DNA from: Leptospira ellinghausenii
GTDB lineage: Bacteria; Spirochaetota; Leptospiria; Leptospirales; Leptospiraceae
Direction: 5' to 3'
DNA length: 64,000 nt
Assembly (NCBI RefSeq): GCF_003114815.1
Contig: NZ_BFAZ01000005.1
Location: forward strand, 210,343 to 274,342
Under the pieces are notes generated by a model that ran no database searches, had not been told where the DNA came from, and saw nothing but the letters and a program-made list of their open reading frames with translations. The position numbers were made by a program, and so were the translations under genes. Shown in pieces: positions 25,208 through 34,245 of this stretch; the first letter of the stretch is position 1; every line of letters begins with the position of its first letter.

Positions 25208-27202
25208 TTAAATGTTATATGCTGCTTCTAGTCCTTCGAAAAATGCTCGTTTTGCATCGATGTTTTTTGCATCCTTTGCTCCACCGATTAAAATGATTTT
25301 TTGGTTTTGAGATTGTTTTACGTATTGTTCATACAATGAATCTTCTTTTTCCTGGCCAACACATAAGACGATCGAATCACAAGGATATAAAAACTCTTCT
25401 CCACTTTTAAATACAACAACAAGTCCATCTTTTGTAACTTCCTTATATGTTAATCCTTGGAAAAACTCAACTCCTTCTGATTCTAACTCTTGTTTTAGAG
25501 CCCAAAACGTGGTAGGTCCTAAACCTGCGCCATGTTTTCCATTCCTACGAAAAACTCCTACCTTGCGTTTCGCTTTTGCAGTTTGGATTACAGCATTCGT
25601 AAATGAATTTATATTGTATTTTTGATTGTACGATTCAAGCGTTGGATCATTTTCTTCTGTTAAACGATGAGCAACGTCTACTCCAATTCCTCCGCCACCA
25701 ATCACAGCGACCGCTTTTCCAGGAACAAATTTACCTGTTAAGTAATCTGCATAACTTCCATGCGGCAATAATTCTAATCCTTTTAAATGGAATTCACGTG
25801 GGATTACTCCACTTGCAAAGATAACCACATCAGAGTTTTTTGCTTTGATGTTTTCGATTGTTGCTTCGGTGTTTAAATGAATTTTTACACCAATCGCATT
25901 CAGTTCATTTTTGAAATAACGAATGGTTTCTTTAAATTCTGACTTTCCTGGTATATGTGATGCCAATTGGAACTGACCTCCAATTTGGTTTCTTTTTTCA
26001 AAGATGCTAACATCATGGCCTAATTCTTTTGCGACTCTTGCTGCTTCCAAACCAGCAGGTCCTGTCCCAATCACTAAAACATTTTTGGGATGTGTAGTTT
26101 TTTTGAAGTTATACTTATCTTCATTCATTGCCACAGGATTCACGATACAAGAAACATGTTTTTCTTGGAACGCATGGTCGAGGCATGCTTGGTTACAAGC
26201 AACACAAGTATTGATTCTTGCAGAATTTCCGTTAGATAACTTTTGAACAATTTTTGGATCAGCTAAAAACGGCCTTGCCATTGAAATCATATCTACACTT
26301 TGTTCGGAAAATACTTTTTCAATCGTGGATGCATCGTTTACACGATTGGAAGCAATGATCGGTACTCCCGGAGTGTGTTCTTTGATGCGACGTGCGATGG
26401 GAACCCATGCTCCTCTCGGTACAAGTTGGCTTATGGTAGGGATTCTAGATTCATGCCATCCAATTCCAATATTTAGAGCTGTCACATTTTCATCACGTAA
26501 GGCATTTGATAATCCTATCACTTCTTCAAAACTAGGATTCCCTGGTATCAAATCAATGCCAGACATTCGGAATATAATGGGAAATCCTTCTGGAAGATTT
26601 TTTTTGACAACACGTAATACTTCGATCGAAAAATTCATTCGGCGATTGGCATCACCACCAAAATAATCATCACGATGATTTGTCACTGGTGAAAAAAATT
26701 GATTTAGTAAATAACCTTCACTCCCCATAATTTCCACGGCACCAAATCCAACTTCGTGGGCAATTTTTGCAGAACGTCCAAAATCTTCGATTGTTTTCCA
26801 ACATTCATCTTCTGTTAGCGCTCTTGGCACATAACGATTGATTGGTGCTCTTATGGCAGATGGAGCAACACAGTTTCGGTCAAATGCGTATCTACCAGCA
26901 TGAAATAACTGCGCACACATTACCCCTTTTCCTTTCAGGGCTTCATTGAGTAATTTGAGTTCATTTGCGTGAACTGGGTCTAAAAATTGAAAAAATGATT
27001 TTGATCCCTTCCCTTCTTCATTGACACTGATCCCACCAGTGACAATCATTCCGACTCCACCTTCAAATCGTTTGCCATAAAATGTAGCCATTCGATGGGC
27101 AACCCCAGTCTCTCCTTCCACTCCTAGGTGCATAGAACCCATTAAAAATCGATTGGGTACTGTCACATTTCCAAGTTGGATCGGTGTAAAGGCTGTATTC
27201 AT
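25208..27202 (-). CDS. fadH: 2,4-Dienoyl-CoA reductase (FadH-type, OYE family)
   Basis: 664 residues, close to E. coli FadH (672). The N-terminal Old Yellow Enzyme barrel has NRFLMGSMHLGVEGE, AQLFHAGRYA and GFGAVEIMGSEGYLLNQFFSPVTNHRDD, in which the tyrosine and histidine positions needed for dienoyl-CoA reduction are in YLLNQF and HAGR. The [4Fe-4S] ligands are CVACNQACLDHAFQEKHVSC (four Cys). A C-terminal FAD/NAD(P) domain has GTGPAGLEAARVAKELGHDV and VIGGGGIGVDVAHRL. It reduces 2,4-dienoyl-CoA intermediates during the breakdown of polyunsaturated fatty acids. It forms an operon with the acyl-CoA dehydrogenase. Its promoter region carries two identical-type palindromes. Confidence 0.85.
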   Translation of the reverse strand: MNTAFTPIQLGNVTVPNRFLMGSMHLGVEGETGVAHRMATFYGKRFEGGVGMIVTGGISVNEEGKGSKSFFQFLDPVHANELKLLNEALKGKGVMCAQLFHAGRYAFDRNCVAPSAIRAPINRYVPRALTEDECWKTIEDFGRSAKIAHEVGFGAVEIMGSEGYLLNQFFSPVTNHRDDYFGGDANRRMNFSIEVLRVVKKNLPEGFPIIFRMSGIDLIPGNPSFEEVIGLSNALRDENVTALNIGIGWHESRIPTISQLVPRGAWVPIARRIKEHTPGVPIIASNRVNDASTIEKVFSEQSVDMISMARPFLADPKIVQKLSNGNSARINTCVACNQACLDHAFQEKHVSCIVNPVAMNEDKYNFKKTTHPKNVLVIGTGPAGLEAARVAKELGHDVSIFEKRNQIGGQFQLASHIPGKSEFKETIRYFKNELNAIGVKIHLNTEATIENIKAKNSDVVIFASGVIPREFHLKGLELLPHGSYADYLTGKFVPGKAVAVIGGGGIGVDVAHRLTEENDPTLESYNQKYNINSFTNAVIQTAKAKRKVGVFRRNGKHGAGLGPTTFWALKQELESEGVEFFQGLTYKEVTKDGLVVVFKSGEEFLYPCDSIVLCVGQEKEDSLYEQYVKQSQNQKIILIGGAKDAKNIDAKRAFFEGLEAAYNI

Positions 27203-27228
27203 AAAACTTCCTCTGAAATCGAATTAAT

Positions 27229-27283
27229 TTACCATCGGTAATATATTTGAATTCAAAAACAAGCAATAAATTACCAACGGTAA
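27229..27283. promoter_or_regulatory. Paired palindromic operators between fadH and tetR
   Basis: Two 13-base sites with the same TTACC-N3-GGTAA arms, TTACCATCGGTAA (27229-27241) and TTACCAACGGTAA (27271-27283), lie 42 bases apart, centre to centre (four helical turns). They fall in the 99-base gap between the divergent fadH-like and TetR genes. They probably bind that TetR protein. The first site is 26 bases upstream of the fadH ATG. Confidence 0.75.
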
Positions 27284-27301
27284 ATATCTAGTAGTCAAGA
27301 G

Positions 27302-27982
27302 ATGGAAAACAATCCAAAATGGCAAAAAATGGTAGCAAATAAACGAAAAGGGAAAGCCAAAACAATCTCACGAGTTGGACGTCCGAACAAAATGAACAGC
27401 GTTAATGTTCGCGAGGCGCTGATCCAAGCGGGTGTCGAATTATTAGAAACTACTTCTCTGGAAGAAATTTCCTTACGAAAGGTTGCTGCAAAAGCAGGTG
27501 TCAGCCACGTAGCAAGTTACCATCATTTCGAAAACAAACATGCTTTATTTTCTGCAATCGCAGAGATTGGTTTTCAAAAATACTTTGAATCCTATCAAAA
27601 GGAATTAGAAAAAACAGAAAAAGACTTCAAAGGTCGTTACCGATCACTTGGTTGGACTTATTTTCAGTTCATCATGAATAATCGTCAATTCGCAAGGATT
27701 ATGTTTGGTGGTATGGGAGTTGAATCTAACCTCAATCCCACTTTGTCTTCTGTCTCAAGAAGAACCTATCGCCAATTACACGAAATCATCAAAATGGGAC
27801 AAAACTTAGGTCATTTAGAAAAAGGACAAACTAGAGAAAAAACCTTAGCTTCCTGGGCGATGATCCACGGCATTGCTATGTTGTTCTTGGAAGGTCGATT
27901 ACAAATGAAAAATGATATAAACGAGATGGAAAAGTTTATCCAAACTGTTACTGAATATGCATATAATGGTATGAAAACTTAG
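27302..27982 (+). CDS. TetR-family repressor divergent from fadH
   Basis: 226 residues. Basic N-terminus (KWQKMVANKRKGKAKTISRVGRP) then a TetR helix-turn-helix at 45-90 (LEEISLRKVAAKAGVSHVASYHHFENKHALFSAIAEI). The C-terminal ligand domain has TetR_C-type helices (RSLGWTYFQFIMNNRQFARIMFGG). It is divergent from the beta-oxidation operon and flanked by two operators. FadR-like regulators of the TetR family bind acyl-CoA, and that ligand fits the neighbours but is not shown by sequence. The upstream ATG has only a weak ribosome site (AAGAG); Met11 is an alternative. Its stop abuts the stop of the following convergent TetR gene. Confidence 0.85.
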   Translation: MENNPKWQKMVANKRKGKAKTISRVGRPNKMNSVNVREALIQAGVELLETTSLEEISLRKVAAKAGVSHVASYHHFENKHALFSAIAEIGFQKYFESYQKELEKTEKDFKGRYRSLGWTYFQFIMNNRQFARIMFGGMGVESNLNPTLSSVSRRTYRQLHEIIKMGQNLGHLEKGQTREKTLASWAMIHGIAMLFLEGRLQMKNDINEMEKFIQTVTEYAYNGMKT

Positions 27983-28645
27983 TTATTTTCTTGGTTCACA
28001 AACTTCAGGAAAATAGTTTAATAAGTAGGATATTGTGGCTTTTTTTGCTTCTGCTACCATCCAAGGAGTAAAGTCTCCGTAGGTCCGATAAGAGAGTTTT
28101 AACAAAGAATCGGGAATCGAAATAGCAACCCCAAATATTTGGTCTAGGGTATCTAAATTTGGTAAATGGAATCTTTCAATTAAACCTTGTTTGGTGAGAT
28201 TTGCTAATTTTATATCTAATTCCTGGCCAACTAATCTCATATCAGGATTACTCATTCGATACCCATAAATTAACCGAGGGAAGGCGATCTCGGAATTTGT
28301 TACTTCTATGGCCACATCAATGGATCTTTCAATGTATTCTTTCCATGTTTTGAAAGTTTCCTTTTTTAAGGCAGTGAGTTTTTCAACCATACCTTCTGAA
28401 TGTAACAATCGGATTCCATGGAAAATTGCCTCAACATTAGGGAAAAAATGGTAAGCGGAAGGTCTCGGAATTTTGGCTTTTTTGCAAATATCCGCAAAAC
28501 TAATCTCTTCTGGTTTTTTTTCTTTTAAAAGTTCAAAAGCAATTGATAACAATTGGGTACGTCGGTTCCTTCCCTGTTTACTTGTGAATTTAAACGGCCT
28601 TGAAGCAAGGTCAGGAGAGAGGGATGCGTCTACCAATTTATCCAT
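27983..28645 (-). CDS. TetR/AcrR-family transcriptional regulator
   Basis: 220 residues. The helix-turn-helix is at about 30-75 (FELLKEKKPEEISFADICKKAKIPRPSAYHFFPNVEAIFHGI), with a longer Pro-containing turn than in the neighbouring TetR. The C-terminus resembles TetR_C_33-like regulators of lipid genes (PDMRLVGQELDIKLANLTKQ). It converges head-on with the other TetR gene; the stop codons are directly adjacent, with no spacer. No divergent gene lies upstream, because the ceramidase gene reads in the same direction behind its own terminator. The target is unknown. Confidence 0.82.
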   Translation of the reverse strand: MDKLVDASLSPDLASRPFKFTSKQGRNRRTQLLSIAFELLKEKKPEEISFADICKKAKIPRPSAYHFFPNVEAIFHGIRLLHSEGMVEKLTALKKETFKTWKEYIERSIDVAIEVTNSEIAFPRLIYGYRMSNPDMRLVGQELDIKLANLTKQGLIERFHLPNLDTLDQIFGVAISIPDSLLKLSYRTYGDFTPWMVAEAKKATISYLLNYFPEVCEPRK

Positions 28646-28692
28646 AGTACGATCATCTCTCGGAATCTCACCTAGTCAATCCCGTTGCGAAG

Positions 28693-28721
28693 AAAAAATC
28701 CTGACCCATCCCTGGGCCAGG
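28693..28721 (-). terminator. Rho-independent terminator of the ceramidase gene
   Basis: On the minus strand an 8-bp GC-rich stem (28700-28707 pairs with 28714-28721, with one G-T pair) around a 6-base loop is followed by a T-run (the A-run 28693-28698 on the plus strand). It lies just after the ceramidase stop. Confidence 0.8.
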
Positions 28722-28743
28722 CGAGGTGATTGTTCAGATATTC

Positions 28744-30906
28744 CTATTGGATCGTAAAATTGTTTGTCACTCCTTGGTAGGCACTGATGGCACCAGTCCA
28801 ACCCGATTTCCAGTGTCCACGATGGCGAATGCGGTAAGTTCCTTTTGGATACGAAGTAGAATCCCAGGATGTTGTAATTTTCGAATATGCGATTCCATCT
28901 CGTTGCCATCTATAAGTGGTAGATGGATCGTTATCTCGGGCAACCACTGTCCATGTTGAACCGTTTTGTCGTTCAATGTCAACAAAGCTACTTCCAATTA
29001 ACATATTGTTTTTTGGATGAGCACCCCAGAAAACAGCTGTTACTTTAGCTCCACTTGCATAACTAGGAGACGGTTGTGTTATCACATTTCCAAAACTTTT
29101 AAATAAGGGAACATCATCAAATACAACTCCAGTTTGGAATGTAGCTTGGTTATTTGTCAGATCTGCTGGGGTTGGACCACTAGGAACAGATACGCCATTT
29201 CGTAAAGCGGATGCCAATTTTCCGAATTCTTGTTCATAAGCTTTTAGTGTGTGTGGTCCAAATTGAGTAGATGCACCTTCATACTGTTGGGAAGAATATT
29301 CTTCTCTTGTCGTGAGGTAGGAAGTGTATGAATTGGCTAGTGCTGAAATGACCGTATAATCGTTTTGCATTATATTTTTTACAAGAGAACGGATTCTTCT
29401 CCCAGCCATCGTTGAGACCTCTGCAGGTATTGCTAAAATCGATAAATTTCCAATTTTGACAATTTGAATCGGAATGACAGGTGGTGTCCAAGGATTTCCA
29501 TCAAAACTTGCTACACCCGTTGGAATGAGTACTGGTTTTTCCGCATGACATAACTTATATGATTCACTCACTGAAGTTGGCCATAATACTCCGAGTGCCC
29601 CTCCAAGAAAACTCGCTTTGAATGCATCAGCAGTATTTGTATTCCAATCTAAAGAATCTACAGTAGTTCCTTCATCAAAAAAATCAACTGAGACAGCATT
29701 GTCTTCAACACTACCAGCAGAAAAAGATGCACCCATACCGGCAGGACAAGTTGTGGTTCCTACGCTACTAACATAGAGATTAGAAAAGTTAACATATGTA
29801 TGACGAAAATCAACGGATCCAGTCAATTGAGTATTTGCAGATTGGTATAAACTGACAGCTTTTTGGTATTGTTTATCTGCAATGATATTCTGCCTAACAT
29901 AATCATTCACACCATCAGCAGGTCCCCATAAATTTGGAGTTACATCACCCGCGTTTGACTGAGCAAAGGCAGCGACAAAGGTTTGGTTTGCAGAATAGTT
30001 AGTTCCCTTTGTTTTCTCAAACAAATAGGAAGCCAATCCTTTATTGTCTCCACCGATGAGTTTATTAGAGGGTCCAACATTTGTTGGATGAACAGCAAAC
30101 CAGTTTACCATCCCAAGTTCTCTTCCATCAGAAGCCACTAATTTTAATAGTGTCATTGTTTGGTCGACATTGGATGAATAAAAATTACGTTCACTAGCAG
30201 GATTTTTATCATATGCTTCAATAGATCGGTTTTTACTCGCATCAGTGAGTTCTCCTTGGTTGATATAAACATTTCCTGGAACTAAATTCTGATGTGCTAA
30301 TTTGATTGATCGGTAAATTCCATTTACGATCACATCAAAGTTTTCTTTAATGAAACCTGCAGTTGTGGCATTGTATAAAAAATAATGAGAATAACCACCT
30401 GGCCCACTATGAGTGTGAGTCGCAGATAATAAAACATTGGCTTCTGAATAATATGGTGCAAGTTCCCCATCAGTCGCAATTTTTTTACTTACTGCTTGTT
30501 TGATGGATTGGAAAATCATTCCTAAATCAGCACTGACAAACACAACACGTTTGGAAGCATCGCCAATGATGTATGCTCTTGACCAGAGACGCATATAAAT
30601 CCCTTCCGTCTTTTGTGCAGTCTCTGCAAATCCCATCATACCAACTTCTGCGGCAGGACCAGTAATATCAGATATTCCAACACCAACTAAGTAAGGTGAA
30701 GAACCGAGACTTGGAGCTACAGAACGACTGAAGCCAGAACCAGAATTAAGTTCCGAATTCATACCATTCGATTGTTCCAATTGGTCGGTTCCAACTAAAC
30801 CAAGTATGGCGGACTGGGACGGCTTTTTGTCTGAACAAGCCAATACAAAAAGAAAGGACACGATGGATACACTCACGCGAACCAAGGGACTTATTTGGGA
30901 TTTCAT
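28744..30906 (-). CDS. Neutral ceramidase lipoprotein
   Basis: 720 residues, matching neutral/alkaline ceramidases. The lipobox is VLAC (Cys24), so it would be a surface or periplasmic lipoprotein. The catalytic-domain signature is the zinc-binding LLSATHTHSGPGGYSHY (about 155-170). It is preceded by VSADLGMIF and GDITGPAAEVGMMGF, the N-terminal segment of the family. FQTGVVFDDVP and the C-terminal immunoglobulin-like domain (SYPKGTYRIRHRGHWKSGWTGAISAY) end the protein. The enzyme hydrolyses the amide bond of ceramide to sphingosine and fatty acid. GGAGAGAG precedes the ATG. It is divergent from an endoglycoceramidase gene, which supplies ceramide. Enzymatic roles are inferred from family. 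Confidence 0.9.
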   Translation of the reverse strand: MKSQISPLVRVSVSIVSFLFVLACSDKKPSQSAILGLVGTDQLEQSNGMNSELNSGSGFSRSVAPSLGSSPYLVGVGISDITGPAAEVGMMGFAETAQKTEGIYMRLWSRAYIIGDASKRVVFVSADLGMIFQSIKQAVSKKIATDGELAPYYSEANVLLSATHTHSGPGGYSHYFLYNATTAGFIKENFDVIVNGIYRSIKLAHQNLVPGNVYINQGELTDASKNRSIEAYDKNPASERNFYSSNVDQTMTLLKLVASDGRELGMVNWFAVHPTNVGPSNKLIGGDNKGLASYLFEKTKGTNYSANQTFVAAFAQSNAGDVTPNLWGPADGVNDYVRQNIIADKQYQKAVSLYQSANTQLTGSVDFRHTYVNFSNLYVSSVGTTTCPAGMGASFSAGSVEDNAVSVDFFDEGTTVDSLDWNTNTADAFKASFLGGALGVLWPTSVSESYKLCHAEKPVLIPTGVASFDGNPWTPPVIPIQIVKIGNLSILAIPAEVSTMAGRRIRSLVKNIMQNDYTVISALANSYTSYLTTREEYSSQQYEGASTQFGPHTLKAYEQEFGKLASALRNGVSVPSGPTPADLTNNQATFQTGVVFDDVPLFKSFGNVITQPSPSYASGAKVTAVFWGAHPKNNMLIGSSFVDIERQNGSTWTVVARDNDPSTTYRWQRDGIAYSKITTSWDSTSYPKGTYRIRHRGHWKSGWTGAISAYQGVTNNFTIQ

Positions 30907-31210
30907 ATACTCTCTCCGAATCTAAATTTCTCAATCATACATTTTTTCGCTTCTATCTGCCAAAGGAACCCTTGGGTCAAATCTGGGGATTAAGTCTAAA
31001 CGATGTTAAAAATATGGCAAGAAAATAATCGACAATAGTCGGGTTTTATTTGACCAATGTTCAGAAATCCCCCTTTCCGTGGCTTTATACGAGTCCTCCA
31101 GGAACTTTCCCTTCAAGTTATGGTATTTCTATGTCATTTTTTTACTCGACACGTGTCGGCTATTATGAAGGAACTGTCACCGAATCACAAAGAGATACAG
31201 AGAGGAAAGT
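30907..31210. promoter_or_regulatory. Divergent regulatory region of the ceramidase and endoglycoceramidase genes
   Basis: The 304-base gap lies between two divergent lipid-degrading genes. The only strong structure is CGACACGTGTCG (31147-31158), a perfect 12-base palindrome, 53 bases upstream of the endoglycoceramidase ATG. No unambiguous promoter pair was found. Two overlapping short plus-strand frames here lack ribosome sites. Confidence 0.55.
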
Positions 31211-33313
31211 ATGGACCAACAAATCAAACGAAACTATAATTGGAGACAAATTGTAAGCTGTCTAGTAACAACCTTATGTTTGTTATGTGCTCCAACGAGC
31301 GAAGGACCCAAACTCCTACTTCCATTTGTTCAAACATCCCAAACGGAAACAAACTTTGGTGCTCAGATTTTGGGTAGTGATAAGTCCATAACAGAATCTA
31401 CAAATTTGAACCATGATTTAAATTATCTCAATTCCGCAGAAACTCGTGAGTTATTTGTTTCCAATAAATCATTTGAAAATAAAACGGATGCGATTTGGAT
31501 TGATGGACTTGGCCGCGAAACAACATTCCGAGGGTTTAATGTATCTGGTAACGTTAAATTAGTCGAACATGGATTCAAACCGTTTCAGAATACAAATGAT
31601 ATTGAATTTGCTTTGAATGGATTGACGAAGACAACTGGTTCTAATATCATTCGATACACAATTGCATGGGAAGGTGTTCATCCAGATGTAGATAAAATTG
31701 ATTATTCATATTTGGATGAAGTGATTTCTCAAATCAAGAAAGTAACTTCGAAAAATATTTACGTTCTACTCGATTACCACCAAGATTTGTTCTCAAGACA
31801 CTTATTCAATCAGAACTCCTGGCATACGGGAAATGGTGCACCTTTATGGATTACTAAAAATGGAAATTATCCAAAGGAATACTGTGGTATTGTATGCGCT
31901 AGTTGGAGTCAAAATAATTTAACAAACGAAGCAATCAGAAGAGCCTTTAGAAATTTTTGGAACAATGCTCCCGTAAATACATCATCAGGTGTTCGTTATA
32001 TGCAAACGGAATACCTTTGGCAAATTGAAAAAACAGTTTCTTATATCAAAAATCAATTATCACCAGAAGAGTTTTCTTACGTCATAGGACTAGATCCATT
32101 GAATGAACCAGTGGATGGCGGAATGGAAGGTTTAACCCCAAAACGCTGGGATAATGAAAAACTTTGGCCCATGTACCAAAAAATTAGAACCATCCTCAAT
32201 CAAAATGGTTGGGCAAACAAATGGGTTTTTGCGGAACCGCTTGTGTTTTGGAATACAAACATTGGTTCTGCGATTGCACCTGCTACTGGAGGGGGACATT
32301 TAAATGCTCCTCCCGGACAAGGGTTTGTCTTCAATTCACATTTTTATGATGCAGGGAGGATGGGAACAGATTTAACCGGAATCGACAATGCCACATATTT
32401 TAAATACTTAGATGAAATTAGAACAGAAGCAAGGTTTTTAAAAATACCTATGTTTCTCAGTGAATTTGGCATGTGGTTAAAAGGAACTGGTGCCAAAGAC
32501 ACTCCTCGTATGATCAATGCGGTATACCAAGCTATGGAAATTTCCGACAAAGAACAATCGACAAAAACCAGATTTGCCGATTTTTACAATCCAGTTGTTT
32601 CAGGTACTCAGTGGCATTGGGATTATTATTATGACCACCATGCTGAATACAAAAATGGAAATCCTAACAAACTTGTTACAACCAAGGATGCATGGAATGA
32701 TGAAGACTTCTCTGTGGTTGGAAATTATGGAACCAGTTTGAATGTAGATCCATTTGTCATCTCAAGAGCTTATGTTCGTAAATCACAAGGCCGTTTAATC
32801 ACCAGTCATTACAATGCAATTGGGTTTGATACTTGGAATAAAATGTTTTCTTGGGCAGCAATCAAACCAGGTAACAATGAAGCCAAACAATTTGGAGACA
32901 AACGATTTTTGATCGTCATTTGGAGAGGACGGAATTCCGATGCACCTTCCGAATTTTATCTACCACCACATTTTGATCCTTCTAAAGTCATCGTGATGAC
33001 TGAAAAAAAATTATACACAGGTGCAATACCAAATGTTCCAACAAACCAGCCAAACGAAGTTGTGATCACGGCTGATCCAAAACGGGAAATAGGAGCTGGA
33101 AATGTTTTATACCTTTGGGATGATTTGGACTTAGATGAAAACCAATCTTCTTCCTATCATTATGCACTCGTTGTGAACAAAGAAAACACAACATATCCAA
33201 CTGCTACCTTACAAGAACTCCAATCAAAGTTAAACCAAAGGATTCTAGTAGAAGGAAAAAGCCCGATTTACCTCATCGGTAAGATGACTTACGGTGGTTA
33301 CCCAAACGAATGA
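31211..33313 (+). CDS. Endoglycoceramidase (GH5) lipoprotein
   Basis: 700 residues. The lipobox is LCLLCAP (Cys27 or so). A GH5-type barrel starts with WIDGLGRETTFRGFNVSGNVKLV and contains NIIRYTIAWEGVHP. The catalytic acid is Glu in GLDPLNEPVDGG, and the nucleophile is Glu in FLSEFGMWLKG. The segment NIYVLLDYHQDLFSRH is the GH5_12 endoglycoceramidase signature. The C-terminal 130 residues form a beta-sandwich domain (REIGAGNVLYLWDD). The enzyme cleaves the glucose-ceramide bond of glycosphingolipids. AGAGGAAAG stands before the ATG. With the divergent ceramidase it gives a two-step route from glycolipid to sphingosine and fatty acid. A hairpin terminator follows. Confidence 0.88.
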   Translation: MDQQIKRNYNWRQIVSCLVTTLCLLCAPTSEGPKLLLPFVQTSQTETNFGAQILGSDKSITESTNLNHDLNYLNSAETRELFVSNKSFENKTDAIWIDGLGRETTFRGFNVSGNVKLVEHGFKPFQNTNDIEFALNGLTKTTGSNIIRYTIAWEGVHPDVDKIDYSYLDEVISQIKKVTSKNIYVLLDYHQDLFSRHLFNQNSWHTGNGAPLWITKNGNYPKEYCGIVCASWSQNNLTNEAIRRAFRNFWNNAPVNTSSGVRYMQTEYLWQIEKTVSYIKNQLSPEEFSYVIGLDPLNEPVDGGMEGLTPKRWDNEKLWPMYQKIRTILNQNGWANKWVFAEPLVFWNTNIGSAIAPATGGGHLNAPPGQGFVFNSHFYDAGRMGTDLTGIDNATYFKYLDEIRTEARFLKIPMFLSEFGMWLKGTGAKDTPRMINAVYQAMEISDKEQSTKTRFADFYNPVVSGTQWHWDYYYDHHAEYKNGNPNKLVTTKDAWNDEDFSVVGNYGTSLNVDPFVISRAYVRKSQGRLITSHYNAIGFDTWNKMFSWAAIKPGNNEAKQFGDKRFLIVIWRGRNSDAPSEFYLPPHFDPSKVIVMTEKKLYTGAIPNVPTNQPNEVVITADPKREIGAGNVLYLWDDLDLDENQSSSYHYALVVNKENTTYPTATLQELQSKLNQRILVEGKSPIYLIGKMTYGGYPNE

Positions 33314-33320
33314 TTTCTTT

Positions 33321-33360
33321 AAAGAAGGGAATGGACGATCACCATTCCCTTCTTTTTTTT
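33321..33360 (+). terminator. Rho-independent terminator after the endoglycoceramidase gene
   Basis: A perfect 14-bp stem (33321-33334 with 33342-33355), 7-base loop, then T-run (33356-33360). It also stands just after the stop of the convergent NmrA-like gene and could act in both directions. Confidence 0.85.
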
Positions 33361-33363
33361 ATC

Positions 33364-34191
33364 TCAAAATTTGGAATTCCAAACTCCTGATTTTGCTGGT
33401 TCTTTTACATAATATTTGAAATCTTTTGGTTTTCTTCCCATCGCGGTTTCAAAGTCATTTCGGATAAATTCGTTTCTACCATCTAACACAGTTTCAAACA
33501 AATATTGGATGAGCCAAATCGTTTCCTTGGACAATCCAAAATCACCTAACATTGAAATATAATCCTGAAGCGGAATTTCCTCAAAAGGAATCGACTCCTT
33601 GATTTCATTTGCAATGAACCTAAATGTTTCCTCAAAACTATAAAGAGTTGGTCCAGTTAATTCATAAAGTTTTCCAACATGTTTTTGATTTACGAGAGAG
33701 TCGACAGTTAGATCTGTTAGATCATCTAAATCAATAAATGGTTCCTTAATTTTGATTTTCGGAAAAATGATTTTTCTCTGTAAAATTGCATCCAAAAACA
33801 TACCTTCACTGAAATTTTGAAAAAACCAACTCGAACGTAAGATTGTCCATTCCAATCCAGATCCTTGCACTAACTTCTCGCAAGTGATTGCCTCAGGTTC
33901 ACCTCTACCTGACAGTAGTACAAGACGTTTGACCTTACATTTTATAGCAAGATCAACTAATGTTTGTATATGATGTATTGATGTTGGAACCGCCAAATCG
34001 AGTTGGTAGGAAATGTAAATATGATCTACACCTTTTATCAGTGTTTCCCAAGATTCAGTTTTTTCCCAATCAAAGGAAGGATTGGATTTTCTTGATCCCA
34101 ACCGAATCGGAATATCCAATTGGTTAAGTTTCTTTACGATTCTACTTCCAGTTTTTCCACTGGAACCTAATATTATATTTAATGGTTTCAT
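33364..34191 (-). CDS. NmrA-like NAD(P)-binding protein
   Basis: 275 residues from the ATG at 34191, where MKPLNIILGSSGKTGSRIVKKL begins directly with a Rossmann motif. Five extra in-frame residues upstream are unlikely. The dinucleotide motif GSSGKTG is a variant of GxxGxxG. The central HIYISYQLDLAVPT and LVLLSGRGEPEAI are typical of NmrA/QOR2-type atypical short-chain dehydrogenases that sense NADP(H) or reduce quinones. There is no Tyr-x3-Lys. It follows the AraC gene 54 bases downstream (39 from the longer frame) and is probably in one operon with it. Confidence 0.78.
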   Translation of the reverse strand: MKPLNIILGSSGKTGSRIVKKLNQLDIPIRLGSRKSNPSFDWEKTESWETLIKGVDHIYISYQLDLAVPTSIHHIQTLVDLAIKCKVKRLVLLSGRGEPEAITCEKLVQGSGLEWTILRSSWFFQNFSEGMFLDAILQRKIIFPKIKIKEPFIDLDDLTDLTVDSLVNQKHVGKLYELTGPTLYSFEETFRFIANEIKESIPFEEIPLQDYISMLGDFGLSKETIWLIQYLFETVLDGRNEFIRNDFETAMGRKPKDFKYYVKEPAKSGVWNSKF

Positions 34192-34245
34192 CACCATAGC
34201 ATACAAAAAAAATCATTTTAAAAATTGGATAAACCCGACACTGCA

